Shown one piece after another: positions 51,946-61,701 of a DNA stretch of 64,000 nt. Each line of letters begins with the position of its first letter. Position 1 is the first letter of the stretch. Made by a program: the position numbers and the translations under genes. The DNA is from Microcaldota archaeon (lineage in GTDB: Archaea > Micrarchaeota > Micrarchaeia > Micrarchaeales > Micrarchaeaceae): contig JAJZAB010000001.1 of assembly GCA_021799635.1 (NCBI GenBank), positions 346,505 through 410,504 of the forward strand, written 5' to 3'. The notes under the pieces were generated by a model. That model did no database searches. It saw only the letters and a list, made by a program, of their open reading frames with translations, and was not told the DNA's origin.

Positions 51946-52137
51946 ATGGAAGAAAAAGCATGCAAAAACTGCAGGTTGATAGTCAAACATACAGATACGT
52001 GCCCGATCTGCGGCTCAAAGGATCTGACCAGCAAGTGGGGCGGATACATAATAATACTCAACGTAGAAAAATCCGCAGTAGCAAAAGCGCTGGGTTTCAA
52101 GGTAAACAGCACATACGCGCTCAATATAAAATCATAG
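51946..52137 (+). CDS. spt4: Transcription elongation factor Spt4 (RpoE'')
   Basis: 63 residues: zinc ribbon CKNCRLI...CPICGS, TSKWGGYIIILN and SAVAKALGF match archaeal Spt4. It pairs with Spt5 and clamps the polymerase. It lies 10 bp after rpoE1, the usual order. Confidence 0.93.
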   Translation: MEEKACKNCRLIVKHTDTCPICGSKDLTSKWGGYIIILNVEKSAVAKALGFKVNSTYALNIKS

Positions 52138-52157
52138 CCTGTATCGCTGTGCCATAG

Positions 52158-52538
52158 TCATTTCCAATCAACATTGAAAAAGCCGAGCCTGCCCTTCATC
52201 GCCACCGGCTTCCTAAGCCTCACAGGATTCCCTATCACAAAACCGAATCTTGGATTCATATGTGTAAAGCCTGCGAGGTGCCTGTTCTTATCGTTTACCC
52301 AGCCCGCAATGTTTGTATACCTCTTTACAGACAAAAGCCTAGCCCTACCTATCACCGCACCGGTCACCAGCTCCTCTGGCTGCATGCCAAATTCGATGCA
52401 TGCAGCCCTGTCAACGCGGAGGCTGGCATGTATAAGAAAATTCCCACGGAATTTTGTATTCCATGACCTAAGTTCTATTGTCTTTCTGCCAGAAACTATT
52501 AGCTCTGCCATGGGCTGATTTATCGAAAGGCATTTCAT
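52158..52538 (-). CDS. ASCH-domain protein
   Basis: 126 residues: KCLSINQPMAELIVSGRKTIELRSWNTKFRGNFLIHAS is the beginning of the ASCH (PUA-like) domain. Such proteins bind RNA or nucleotide-type ligands. The ATG at 52538 is chosen; a GTG at 52547 is also in frame and overlaps the upstream FKBP stop. It is co-transcribed with the FKBP gene. Confidence 0.85.
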   Translation of the reverse strand: MKCLSINQPMAELIVSGRKTIELRSWNTKFRGNFLIHASLRVDRAACIEFGMQPEELVTGAVIGRARLLSVKRYTNIAGWVNDKNRHLAGFTHMNPRFGFVIGNPVRLRKPVAMKGRLGFFNVDWK

Positions 52539-52543
52539 CTGTC

Positions 52544-53233
52544 TCACTTCTCTTTCTTCTCTTCCGGCCTTTCGTACTCTTCCTTTACCTCTACGGCATT
52601 TACGTTCTTGAAATTACCGAATATGGATGCGATAAGGTTCGCTTTTCCTACAAAATACTCTGCATTCTTTTTAACATCGGAGTTGTAAACCATCTCCACT
52701 TTTCCGCTGTTTACTTCAACGCGTGTCGGTCGTGAACCATAGCTCTTCCCAAGTGCTTCAATTTTCTCTCTGTCATCTGTTATGTGTTTCACCACTCTAA
52801 CTTCGTAATTTATATCCCTGCCGGCGTACTGATGGTTTGCATCCACAACTACCCTTCCGGAGTTGACGCTTTTGACAGTAGCCGTTATATTGTCAAGATT
52901 TATCCTCATACCTGGATATGGATCTATCTCCCTAGATTTGAATTCGGATAGCGGCATTACCCTAACAAGATCCTCATCCCTATCGCCGAACGCATCCTGC
53001 GGCTTAAAAGTAAAGTTTTTCTTATCATTTACATTCATATTCCTCAGTTCCCTGTCGAGGCCTTTTATTATGCTATTCGCGCCCAGCACCACAATGGCTG
53101 ACCCATACTGGATATCCTTCTGATATATGTTAGACTGCTTGGCTAGCTTTTCATCAGTAGTTGCTATAAGCTCCTTAGACACCGCATCCCTGACGCTGTA
53201 TTCTATCTCTAGGAAATCTCCATCTTTGAACAT
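52544..53233 (-). CDS. FKBP-type peptidyl-prolyl isomerase (SlyD-like)
   Basis: 229 residues. N-terminal FKBP domain with an IF insertion, as in SlyD: LEIEYSVRD, VVLGANSIIKGLDREL, FTFKPQDAFGDRDEDLVRVM, VVVDANHQYAGRDINYEVRVV. A C-terminal alpha/beta extension (about 160-229) is typical of the long archaeal FKBPs. Probably a cytosolic foldase. It precedes the ASCH gene in overlap. Confidence 0.92.
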   Translation of the reverse strand: MFKDGDFLEIEYSVRDAVSKELIATTDEKLAKQSNIYQKDIQYGSAIVVLGANSIIKGLDRELRNMNVNDKKNFTFKPQDAFGDRDEDLVRVMPLSEFKSREIDPYPGMRINLDNITATVKSVNSGRVVVDANHQYAGRDINYEVRVVKHITDDREKIEALGKSYGSRPTRVEVNSGKVEMVYNSDVKKNAEYFVGKANLIASIFGNFKNVNAVEVKEEYERPEEKKEK

Positions 53234-53359
53234 TCAAAGCACCGATACCATTTGGATATACAAGATTAGATATATATGTAATATCTATAAAAACCTCTAC
53301 GGATAAATAGATATAGTGTATTCAGACTTGTTTCTAATGAAAAGGAGGCAGGAGCTACT

Positions 53360-53944
53360 ATGGAAACCAAAAAAGAGAAAAACTTCCTAATGCTAATAGG
53401 GGCTTTGGTAGTTGGTGTAATGTTTATAACTTCATACGTCGCATTTGGAAGCAACGGCTCTGCCGCACCGGCGACGTCCACCGTGCCGCAGAAAACAGCG
53501 GTTTTTTTCGGCAACGCAAACGCCGTAGTTACCGGATATGGTACATCGATGGAAATTTTTGCGGCTCACAGCAACGCAAGCGCGCTGCTTAACAAGACCC
53601 TGAGCAGCTACGACGCCCAGAATTCCATAATAATACAAGGGCAGCTGGGCGGCACTTTCGAGATTGATACGCTCGGCAACCTTACCGCGTATGACATTCA
53701 GCAGGATTTGTACAATTCGCTGCCGCCCAATTCAATAAGAATAAACGCCCAGGAATTCGTAAGGTTACCAAACACGCTGACGATGTATAGCTACGGCGAA
53801 GGAATCCCTGTCAAGCTGTCGATCGTTAATTTTACTGTAAACAAAAGCATCCTAACCCCGATAGGCTCCAATATAACAGTTGACGTGCAGGCACAAATAC
53901 TTTCAAACGGCACAATATTTGATAACAACATAAAAGTTACCTGA
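53360..53944 (+). CDS. Membrane-anchored secreted protein, unknown
   Basis: 194 residues with a basic start (METKKEKNFLMLIGALVVG), one membrane segment (10-30) and an exported beta-rich domain with several NxS/T sequons and no Cys. No family recognised. AAAGGAGG lies 16 bp upstream, somewhat far to act as an SD. gltX follows 15 bp later. Confidence 0.7.
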   Translation: METKKEKNFLMLIGALVVGVMFITSYVAFGSNGSAAPATSTVPQKTAVFFGNANAVVTGYGTSMEIFAAHSNASALLNKTLSSYDAQNSIIIQGQLGGTFEIDTLGNLTAYDIQQDLYNSLPPNSIRINAQEFVRLPNTLTMYSYGEGIPVKLSIVNFTVNKSILTPIGSNITVDVQAQILSNGTIFDNNIKVT

Positions 53945-53958
53945 ATTCGTGATCGAAG

Positions 53959-55695
53959 ATGGCAATAGACGACGAGACTGCTGCGCTAATCAAGAAATAT
54001 GCCATAAAAAATGCTGTTGATTACGGAAAGGCCGAGACAGGCAGCGTCCTTGGCAAGATAATCTCGCTTTCCATAGGGATAAAGGTCCCAGAGCTGAGAA
54101 AAGCTGTGGACGAAGAGGTATCGCGCATAAACAGAATGGATAGGCAGGAGCTTGAAGACGAGTATAAGCCCTTCGCTGCCGAATTTGAGCAGAAAGCCAG
54201 GGAAAAGGCGCTGGAAGCATCAAAGCATAGCATGGTAATAGAAGGCGCGCTGGGTGGCGCCGTAATAACAAGGTTCCCTCCGGAGCCTGGAGGCTACATA
54301 CACATAGGCAACGCCAAGCAGTGCATACTGAGCAATGAGATAGCAACAAAATACAGAGGTAAAATATACCTGTATTTTGACGATACAAACCCGGAAAAAT
54401 GCAGGCAGGAGTACGTGGACGGGATAAAGGAGGACATGGAGTGGCTAGGAATCAAGTTTGACAAGGAATACTACGCAAGCGACAACATAGAGAAGGTGTA
54501 TCAAAGCGCGGCAAAGCTGATAGCATCAGGGAACGCTTATGTCTGCCTATGCAGTGCTGAAGAAATAAAAAAGAAAAGGCATGAGAGGGTTGCCTGCGCT
54601 CACGCTGCGCAGTCGCCTGAGCAGAACGCATCAATGTTCAGCGAAATGCTAGCCCGCAAATACGGCGAAGGCGAAGCAGTTGTAAGGTTGAAGGGGGAAA
54701 TGGCCGCAGACAACGCAACCTTCCGTGACCCTACTCTCCTCAGAATAAAGAATACAAAGCACTACAGGCAGGGCAATAAGTACATAGTGTGGCCCACCTA
54801 CCACATAAACACTCCTGTGATGGATCACCTTTACGGAATAACAGATGTGATAAGGGGTAAGGAATATGAGATATGGGATGAGGTAAACAAAAGGATGCTA
54901 AATCTGCTGGGAATAACCCCGCCAAGGTTTCACTACGAGGCCAGACTAAGCATAATAGGCAACACCACAGCAAAAAGGGTAATCAGGAAGCTAATAAGCG
55001 AAGGGCTTATAAGCGGATGGGACGATCCAAGGTTGCTTACCATAATAGCGCTGAGGAGGAGGGGCATACAGCCAGAGGCGATAAAAGAGTTCGTGATGAG
55101 GTTCGGGATGAGCAGGACTGACAGCTCCGTCCCAATGGACATGCTACTAGCCGAGAACAAGAAGATTATAGACAAATTTTCAAAGCACCTTTATTTTGTG
55201 GATAACCCAGTGGAAATGATAATAAAAGACTTAGGTATAGATAGGGCCATTTTACCGCTACACCCGCAGAAGGAACTCGGCGTACGTGAATACAGTATAG
55301 GCGATAGCCTGTTCATAAGCGGCGCCGATGCGGCTTCGCTTAAAGAGGGCGAGATGGTGAGGCTTAAAGGCCTTGCCGATATAAAAATAACAAAAACTGG
55401 CAGCGGCATAAGCGCGGAAAAGGCAGTAATATCTGCCAGAGCAGCGGACGGGCAGCACTATAAGATAATCCAATGGGTTTCAGCCGCAGCGCGTGTGGAG
55501 TGCTCGGTGGAAATGCCGATGCGAATGCTAGATGATCTCGGCAACTTCAATCACAAAAGCCTCGTTACTATTTCCGGATATGCAGAGGGATACGCCGACA
55601 GGCTGGAGCACGGGGAAATAGTGCAGTTCGAGAGGTTCGGATACTGCATACTGGACAACAATACGGAGAAGAAATTCATATTCATCTCTAAATAG
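53959..55695 (+). CDS. gltX: Glutamyl-tRNA synthetase
   Basis: 578 residues, archaeal type class I: PEPGGYIHIGNAKQ (HIGH-like), LYFDDTNPEK, then the second signature where typical archaeal enzymes read a SKRK-like KMSKS variant; here the segment reads TTAKRVIRKLI, with Ala for Ser. GWDDPRL follows. The C-terminal half is the beta-barrel anticodon domain of GlxRS. It charges Glu (and perhaps Gln-tRNA, later amidated). An N-terminal helical extension of about 90 residues is normal. Confidence 0.93.
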   Translation: MAIDDETAALIKKYAIKNAVDYGKAETGSVLGKIISLSIGIKVPELRKAVDEEVSRINRMDRQELEDEYKPFAAEFEQKAREKALEASKHSMVIEGALGGAVITRFPPEPGGYIHIGNAKQCILSNEIATKYRGKIYLYFDDTNPEKCRQEYVDGIKEDMEWLGIKFDKEYYASDNIEKVYQSAAKLIASGNAYVCLCSAEEIKKKRHERVACAHAAQSPEQNASMFSEMLARKYGEGEAVVRLKGEMAADNATFRDPTLLRIKNTKHYRQGNKYIVWPTYHINTPVMDHLYGITDVIRGKEYEIWDEVNKRMLNLLGITPPRFHYEARLSIIGNTTAKRVIRKLISEGLISGWDDPRLLTIIALRRRGIQPEAIKEFVMRFGMSRTDSSVPMDMLLAENKKIIDKFSKHLYFVDNPVEMIIKDLGIDRAILPLHPQKELGVREYSIGDSLFISGADAASLKEGEMVRLKGLADIKITKTGSGISAEKAVISARAADGQHYKIIQWVSAAARVECSVEMPMRMLDDLGNFNHKSLVTISGYAEGYADRLEHGEIVQFERFGYCILDNNTEKKFIFISK

Positions 55696-56521
55696 AAAGC
55701 TGTTCATCACTCTTTCTTATAAGGTAGTCTATGCTGCTGTTGCTCATAACCTCTTTCAGGTGTGTTGCTAGCTCCCTGCATTCCTTGTAATTCCTTTTGT
55801 CGTAGAGGCACAGAGCTATATAATAGAAAGCGTTTATGGAAAAACATTTTGCCGAAGTCAGAGCCTCGGCCTTGGCGAGCAGCTTTTCCTCCCTGGTCTG
55901 GCTCTCCGTGTTGGATTCAAGCACAACGTCCGCATACCTGCCTACGTAATTGCTGTCAAAAACTTTGACCTTCTGCAGCATGTGCTGCGCGGCCTTGAGG
56001 TCCGAGAGCTTTATGTAGGCGAGGAACGCCATATAGGCGGCATTTAGCGATAATTTGTCATCCTTCATATCCGGCATCGCGTTGTATACGGCCCAGTTCA
56101 GCAACGATTTTGCGGTCAGCATCAGCGCCGCACCCCTGTCCCTAAGCGCAGTGTTCTCCTCCATGAAACCATCCCTGTCATATCTTATCTGCGATATTAC
56201 GTGGTTGGAGTACTTTATGTAAATAAGGGATTTTGCGTAAAAGTAATTGGGATCCTTGTTTGATGCTATAATTGTATCATACGCTGCTATCGCGCCGTCG
56301 TAATCCAAGTTCTTTACCTTCTCTAATATGCTCTGGAGCAGGCCGACAAGACTGCTGTTCTTGCTCTCGGCCAAAGCTCTATCCATGTAAACAAACGACT
56401 CACAGTTTGAGCACATGCACATTCCTCCAACCGCTGGTGTCTCCGCCCCACAGTAAGTGCAAAAAAACAGTTTTGACTGCTTCAGTGCGGACTGGAGCAG
56501 TGCAACATATCGGCTCACCAT
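55688..56521 (-). CDS. Hypothetical protein with zinc ribbon and helical repeats
   Basis: 277 residues. N-terminal zinc ribbon (CTYCGAE, CMCSNCE) then a series of helices that resemble tetratricopeptide repeats (LDYDGAIAAYDTIIASNKDPNYFYAKS, LSDLKAAQHMLQKVKV, FYYIALCLYDKRNYKECRELA). No enzymatic motif. Zinc-ribbon plus TPR proteins often serve as assembly scaffolds; the partner is unknown. It overlaps the gltX stop by 8 bp on the opposite strand. Confidence 0.7.
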   Translation of the reverse strand: MVSRYVALLQSALKQSKLFFCTYCGAETPAVGGMCMCSNCESFVYMDRALAESKNSSLVGLLQSILEKVKNLDYDGAIAAYDTIIASNKDPNYFYAKSLIYIKYSNHVISQIRYDRDGFMEENTALRDRGAALMLTAKSLLNWAVYNAMPDMKDDKLSLNAAYMAFLAYIKLSDLKAAQHMLQKVKVFDSNYVGRYADVVLESNTESQTREEKLLAKAEALTSAKCFSINAFYYIALCLYDKRNYKECRELATHLKEVMSNSSIDYLIRKSDEQLSI

Positions 56522-56551
56522 AAAACCAGCAATAAATCCGAAAACAATTAT

Positions 56552-57211
56552 TTATAACTTCCTCAACGCTGCAAATAGATGCATCTTGTCATATGGCTCC
56601 AGCTCTACCTTTTCGATTAGCTCAAATGTGTCATCTAGCTTCTCAAGCTCCTCCCTAAAAACCTCCTCCGGATTTCTGGATATGTCTATGCTTTGGGACT
56701 TTATTACGAAATATGCATACCCGCCTTTCTTCAATGCAGACGAGTTCGCCTTGAGAATTGCCGCCTGTTCCCTGGCGGATGCATCCTGATATAAGCAGTC
56801 GCACATTCCAACATCCTGCAAATAACCATCAGTATGTCTTGCATCTGCAAGTATGGGCAGCATGTTCTTCCTGGTTTCGCATACTCTTATCAGCTCCCGC
56901 ATGTTCCTCTCTGACAGCTCCACACAATAGACCCTGCCCCTATCTCCAACAATGTCGCTAACATGGCTTGAGGTTGTGCCGGTTGCAGCACCTATGTAAA
57001 GAACGCTGCTGCCCTCATGAATTTTGAAACTCATGAGCCCGTTTAGTATAGCCGCGGAGAGCTTGCTCCTGTAAGGGTTCCACAATCTGTACTCAACTTT
57101 GCCTTCAGCAATCAGCTCCTCACCATATACCTTTTTGCCTTTAGAGAGATTTATGGTGGCAAGCCTGCCATCTATTAAATAAACCCCATCAAAAAGCTCC
57201 TTTTTAATCAT
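56552..57211 (-). CDS. flpA: Fibrillarin, C/D-box rRNA/tRNA 2'-O-methyltransferase
   Basis: 219 residues. YRLWNPYRSKLSAAI, VLYIGAATGTTSSHVSDIVG (SAM-binding) and the Asp-rich VELSERNMREL/ILADARHT segments are characteristic of fibrillarin. It methylates RNA guided by C/D-box sRNAs. The usual partner Nop5 is not adjacent and not in the window. Confidence 0.95.
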   Translation of the reverse strand: MIKKELFDGVYLIDGRLATINLSKGKKVYGEELIAEGKVEYRLWNPYRSKLSAAILNGLMSFKIHEGSSVLYIGAATGTTSSHVSDIVGDRGRVYCVELSERNMRELIRVCETRKNMLPILADARHTDGYLQDVGMCDCLYQDASAREQAAILKANSSALKKGGYAYFVIKSQSIDISRNPEEVFREELEKLDDTFELIEKVELEPYDKMHLFAALRKL

Positions 57212-57830
57212 GGAAAGATCCGGTCCAGGCTATTGGTATTATTATATCTGACGGCTTTGTTTTTAGAACATTATGGCTTTGAAACCGCTGCCTTTAGGCA
57301 AGTCGGATGGAAAAGCCACAAGTTCCCATCTCTTCTTATCGAAATCCTGTCAATGTGAGCACCAGGCCGCAGAGACGTAATACACATTAATGGTGTGAAC
57401 TACAAAAATATAAATGCACATGGTGCCTGGAGCAACAAACACCTCTTGGAGTGGCGCCCAAATTACAGGCATTAGTGCATGCAGAACCAGTTAATTGAGG
57501 CAGAAATGAAGCAAGCGTTATCCAAAATGCCATTTGTTAGGCCCTTGTGCTTCTCAAGAAGTGCAGGTTGGGTTACAAAACCAGCAATTGAAAATTACAT
57601 CGGCAACCATGAATATCCTGCGATGCAATCGGACCCAAAAAAGCGACTTTTATTTTCATAAATCTTTCAGGAAGCCTCGGGTTTCGGCACTAGAAGTTTC
57701 GATTTTTACCACCAAAAGGCATTGCAAAATGCGCACGTCAATTACGATATAAAATTGATTGCTATGAAAATGCGGCTGAAAAGATGATGCAATACGCTAT
57801 GCCTGCTGGGCGCTTTGTTCGAGCCTTCAC
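57212..57830. other. Long intergenic stretch with no confident feature
   Basis: This 619-bp gap has no ORF above 75 codons with coding character. I looked for tRNA and RNase P RNA elements and did not recognise any. Short AT-rich segments such as acaaaaatataaatg (about 57400-57414) could be promoters for a small RNA. Small inverted repeats such as ACAC..GTGT near 57380-57396 occur. The region between fibrillarin and the HEPN-like gene could hold C/D-box guide RNAs, which I cannot call by eye. Confidence 0.5.
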
Positions 57831-58241
57831 CTACTTTGCAGCAGAAGCGTAGCTTATCAGCCTTCTCACTATGCTGCCCTTGCTAAGCACGTTGTTATAC
57901 TGTACCGTGTCGGTGTTGCCAAAGTCGTACTTTTCGCGTCTCTCCATCTCAAGCTCCTCTTCCGTTGCATCAGCAACGTTGTCCGAGATGAAAGCTATTT
58001 CCGCGTATATGTCTTCCGGCAGCCCTGCTTTTCCGGCAAGATACCCTATGGACGCCCTTTTTGGCAGCTTTTTTTTGGTCCTCTCCATCACCAGCGCCTT
58101 TAGCACCCTTTCAATAGCGCTGCTGTAAAGGAGGGAGGCAGTACCAAGCTCCTCTGTGTCCTTGTATTTTTTGGCAAGCTCGAAATCTCGCGTTGCCTTC
58201 TTCAAAAGGCTCTCCCGAATGAGGCCCTTCGCCCTTCTCAT
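57831..58241 (-). CDS. HEPN-like small helical protein
   Basis: 136 residues, all-helical. KATRDFELAKKYKDTEELGTASLLYSSAIERVLKALVMER follows the pattern of the HEPN core helices. The canonical RxxxxxH ribonuclease motif is not visible. No MNT nucleotidyltransferase gene is next to it, so a HEPN/MNT toxin pair is not supported. It is transcribed alone, divergent from the histidine kinase. Confidence 0.6.
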   Translation of the reverse strand: MRRAKGLIRESLLKKATRDFELAKKYKDTEELGTASLLYSSAIERVLKALVMERTKKKLPKRASIGYLAGKAGLPEDIYAEIAFISDNVADATEEELEMERREKYDFGNTDTVQYNNVLSKGSIVRRLISYASAAK

Positions 58242-58347
58242 TATCCTACCCGTATCTAAAACGTAAAATTATATTTAAATACTTTCTACGCATAGGTTAT
58301 AACTGGCTACAGATTAGTTACTCTGCCTGCCAAACAGTGTAGATGAT

Positions 58348-60585
58348 ATGCCCGAAAATCAAACAAACAAGTTCCTCGCCGATCTCATACCTGTCGCGAG
58401 CAGCGGCATAAACAAGGATGAAATATCAAAATATTTTATAGATGTAATAAGGAATTCGTTCGGGATAGAGCAGGCTAAGGTAAGCGAGATAGCCGGAAGC
58501 GAGCCACAGTCAACCATTGGAGGATATATACTAAGCACGAAGAAGCCATACGTGGACAACCAGCTCAGCGAGTATTCCTCATTTCCCGAGCTGATAAGCT
58601 ACAAGAACAACGGATATAGGAGCTACGCTGCCCTGCCGATGATGGCCGATGGCAAGGTAGTATCCCTCCTGGAGATGTTTTCATCAACCGAGAACAAGTT
58701 CAGCCCCGATGTTGTCAAGGATGTATCAGTAGGGGCGTTGCTTGTAGGATTCGCGCTCGCGTACAAATCAGAGGTGGTAAGGAGCAACAGGCTGGCGGGA
58801 TATTTTGATGCCGTATTCGATGCAGACATCCCGCAGATGCTCGTGTCAGCAGATGGCAAAATAGTAAAGGCTAACCGCAGCGCGATAAAAGAGCTGAGCA
58901 TCGTGATGCCGGGGGCCAGCATAGATGCAGCCATCGGCATAGGTCCGGAAAAGCTCCTGCCTAAAGGTACAGGTGCTTACAGCAAGCAAAAAATCATTAA
59001 GGGGGGCAAGCTATACAGCACTTTCAGCAGCAGGATAAATGAGAGGCTGTTCTGCGTGTCTCTGAACGAGGTCACTGCGCCTGCAAGGCTTGAGGATACG
59101 CTCAAGGCCGCAGGCTCTGCCGATTATTCCATAGTGATATTTACCGACCCGGACATGAACATACTGGATGCGACAGGCAACTTCGAAAAGATGCTGGGCT
59201 ATAGCAAAAACATAATGACAGGTAAAAACATCTCAGATATAATATCGGAAAAGGAGAAGTCGCAGCTCATATCAGGATTGGCCGGCATTAAGGAAAATGA
59301 AACATTTGTGTCAAAAAATGCAGACCTGGCAACGATAGATGGCAGAAGCATACACACCCACATATCCGCCTACAGGTCTTGCGTTGGCTATTCGCTAATA
59401 TTCTCGGTAGCTGAAGCAGAGAAGTACGTGGGTAGCCTAAGGGCGGCCCTGGACGACTTTATAGACAACACGTCTGACATGGTGTTTGAGATAGACGATC
59501 TAGGCTTTATTAAAAATTCCAACATGCCGGTAGAGAGGATACTTGGGTATAACAGAGATTCGATCAATGGCAAGGAATTCAAGAACCTATACAAAGATCA
59601 AGCCGTCCTTGACAGGGACATTGCCTATGCGAGGAACAACGGAAAACCAGACAACTCTTACGTAGATCTACTGGCAAAAGACGGCAGGGTGGTTCCTGCA
59701 ACGCACTCGATAAGGATGCTCGCCGATGCTGGAGGCACCCCAAGCTATAGGATAATAATCAAGGAGCTCGAGACGAAAAGGAGGCTAAACGATCAGGAGA
59801 TGCAGATAAAGGAACGCGACAAAGTAATCAAGAGGCTAAGCAGCACTGGGGACCTCAAATCACAGTTCATTTACAACATATCACACGAGCTTAAGACACC
59901 CATGACAAACATAAAGGGGTTTTCCAAGCTGATATACGATGGTGAGTTCGGTAGCATCACCGATGAGCAGAAGGAGTATCTGGAAACTATACTCAAGGAA
60001 ACAGATAGGCTTATGCTGATAATTCAGCAGGTCCTCGACGCTGCAAAGCTGGACGCAAACAAGGTAAAGCTCGAGCTTAAGGAAGTGGACGTATCCACTT
60101 TAAATGATAATCCAAGCATAAAGGCGCTCGAGGAGGCGGCCAGGGAGAAGGGTCTCGCCTTCCTGTGGAAGGCGGATTATGATGTACCAAAGGTGCTGGC
60201 AGACCCCAACAGGCTTATACAGATATTCGTAAACCTGATCGGCAACGCAATAAAGTTTACTGACGCTGGAAGCATAAGCGTGCGCATACTCAAGAAAAGC
60301 AAGAAGAGCCTGGAGTGCCATGTCATAGACACCGGCATAGGGATAAGTGATGAGGACAAGCAGAAACTCTTCAAGAAGTTTTACCAGGTCCCCAAGAATT
60401 CCTCAAAGGAGCTTGTCAAGCAGGATGGCTCAGGCACCGGGCTTGGGCTCTCGATAACAAGGGAGCTGGTCAGGCTGCACGGAGGAAAGATATTCATAGA
60501 TTCAAAGCCAGGCAATGGGAGTGATTTCGGCTTTACGCTTAAGGTCAACCCAAGAAGAAGGCAGAAGTCGCAGCAGCACCAGTAA
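58348..60585 (+). CDS. Sensor histidine kinase (GAF-PAS-PAS)
   Basis: 745 residues, cytosolic: a GAF-like domain (about 15-145), two or three PAS-like domains (about 150-460), then a HisKA/HATPase pair. H-box FIYNISHELKTPMTNI (His513), N-box NLIGNAIKFT, G1 DTGIGIS and G2 GTGLGLSI are all intact, so it should be active. No membrane segment, hence a cytosolic signal. A response regulator lies 1.1 kb downstream on the same strand beyond one divergent gene, and may be its partner. Confidence 0.93.
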   Translation: MPENQTNKFLADLIPVASSGINKDEISKYFIDVIRNSFGIEQAKVSEIAGSEPQSTIGGYILSTKKPYVDNQLSEYSSFPELISYKNNGYRSYAALPMMADGKVVSLLEMFSSTENKFSPDVVKDVSVGALLVGFALAYKSEVVRSNRLAGYFDAVFDADIPQMLVSADGKIVKANRSAIKELSIVMPGASIDAAIGIGPEKLLPKGTGAYSKQKIIKGGKLYSTFSSRINERLFCVSLNEVTAPARLEDTLKAAGSADYSIVIFTDPDMNILDATGNFEKMLGYSKNIMTGKNISDIISEKEKSQLISGLAGIKENETFVSKNADLATIDGRSIHTHISAYRSCVGYSLIFSVAEAEKYVGSLRAALDDFIDNTSDMVFEIDDLGFIKNSNMPVERILGYNRDSINGKEFKNLYKDQAVLDRDIAYARNNGKPDNSYVDLLAKDGRVVPATHSIRMLADAGGTPSYRIIIKELETKRRLNDQEMQIKERDKVIKRLSSTGDLKSQFIYNISHELKTPMTNIKGFSKLIYDGEFGSITDEQKEYLETILKETDRLMLIIQQVLDAAKLDANKVKLELKEVDVSTLNDNPSIKALEEAAREKGLAFLWKADYDVPKVLADPNRLIQIFVNLIGNAIKFTDAGSISVRILKKSKKSLECHVIDTGIGISDEDKQKLFKKFYQVPKNSSKELVKQDGSGTGLGLSITRELVRLHGGKIFIDSKPGNGSDFGFTLKVNPRRRQKSQQHQ

Positions 60586-61569
60586 CTAGACTATCTCTAT
60601 CTCACATGCGTTCCCTATTGTAGCCGCACTGCGAAGCCCGCTCTGCATTGTTGTGAAATTGCTTCCATAAAAGACGCCGCTTAGGCTTGTGCTGAGTATC
60701 GTTCCTTTTGTGAGGTTTATATAGGATACAAGTGCGCTTCCAGTAGTTACCGGGTTGTGGGACTGTGTGAAGTAGGTTACGCTGTAGTTGCCCCCGCCGG
60801 CGTATGAAACCGAGTAGTACATCGAGTACGGCACAATGACGCTTACGTTATCGTATGTGCCCTGCCCCGCCGGTGCGTGCTTGTAGTAGTATAAGTAGCT
60901 GCTGTTGTAAAGCTGTTCTGTGCAGTTCCTAGTGTTTGCGTACAGGCTAGTGTAATTTACCATCAGTGGGTAGTAGATGTCATTTTTGAAGTAGTCCAGT
61001 ATCTTCGCTTCGTTGTACGAAGTCTGGTTTATTGTCGTGGTTGTTCCAAAAGTTGTCGTTGCGCTCGTAGGCACAGTAACAATCTCGGTAGTCGTCTTTG
61101 AGCCAGGGCTGTTGGAGCTTGGCGAATATAATGAGGCGTTGAGCACCTTTATCCTACCGTAATCTGGGGTCTCATTCAAGTAGGCTTCCAGAGGCGTTAT
61201 GGTCAACGCGGCGCTACCGTTAGACATTGAATCCAGCTGTATCTGCATGTTTGCATAGGTGGAGCCCACGTTTACCCTTGTAGAATTATCCAGCACCAGC
61301 GTCACATTAAAAACGGGGTTTGTGAATACAGGTACTTGCTCTACATATATGTTGGCCAGCCCTGCTGCTGGGTTTAGCCGAACCAGTGTCAGCACATATT
61401 CTCCATTCCCGCTTTTTACTACCAAAGGCGAAGATGTGAGGTTTATCTTAGTCGGACCGTTCAACACCGTAGGCCCCCCGCCGATAGAAAGAGCTACCGC
61501 AATCACAAGTACCAAAAGTATGGCTATTGCGACTGCAGTCGCCACGTTGTGCCGCTTCTGCTTTGCCAT
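60586..61569 (-). CDS. Membrane-anchored secreted glycoprotein, unknown
   Basis: 327 residues: basic start (MAKQKRHNVATA), one membrane segment (about 10-30), a beta-rich exported domain, a Thr/Ser-rich linker (about 155-185) and a Tyr-rich C-terminal domain with two Cys. More than ten NxS/T sequons. It is located between the kinase and the response regulator, convergent with the former. An adhesin or an extracellular sensor or target are all possible. Confidence 0.72.
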   Translation of the reverse strand: MAKQKRHNVATAVAIAILLVLVIAVALSIGGGPTVLNGPTKINLTSSPLVVKSGNGEYVLTLVRLNPAAGLANIYVEQVPVFTNPVFNVTLVLDNSTRVNVGSTYANMQIQLDSMSNGSAALTITPLEAYLNETPDYGRIKVLNASLYSPSSNSPGSKTTTEIVTVPTSATTTFGTTTTINQTSYNEAKILDYFKNDIYYPLMVNYTSLYANTRNCTEQLYNSSYLYYYKHAPAGQGTYDNVSVIVPYSMYYSVSYAGGGNYSVTYFTQSHNPVTTGSALVSYINLTKGTILSTSLSGVFYGSNFTTMQSGLRSAATIGNACEIEIV

Positions 61570-61701
61570 AAAATCAATAGGTACTATTGATACATTTTAA
61601 AGCTTTATTAATTTTGCTGCTGCGCGCTGCATTTAGTGCCGGTATTGCTCTGTAGTGCTTTAAAATGGCAAAGCATAATATTCTTTTTGTTTGATATCAA
61701 T

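Noticed and set aside
57479-57752. Two small overlapping ORFs in the gap after fibrillarin
   Set aside because: Both are 60-72 codons, without a promoter-start arrangement or recognisable domain, and they overlap in different frames.
57831-58241. HEPN/MNT toxin-antitoxin module
   Set aside because: The protein has HEPN-like helices, but there is no nucleotidyltransferase partner and no RxxxxxH active motif.
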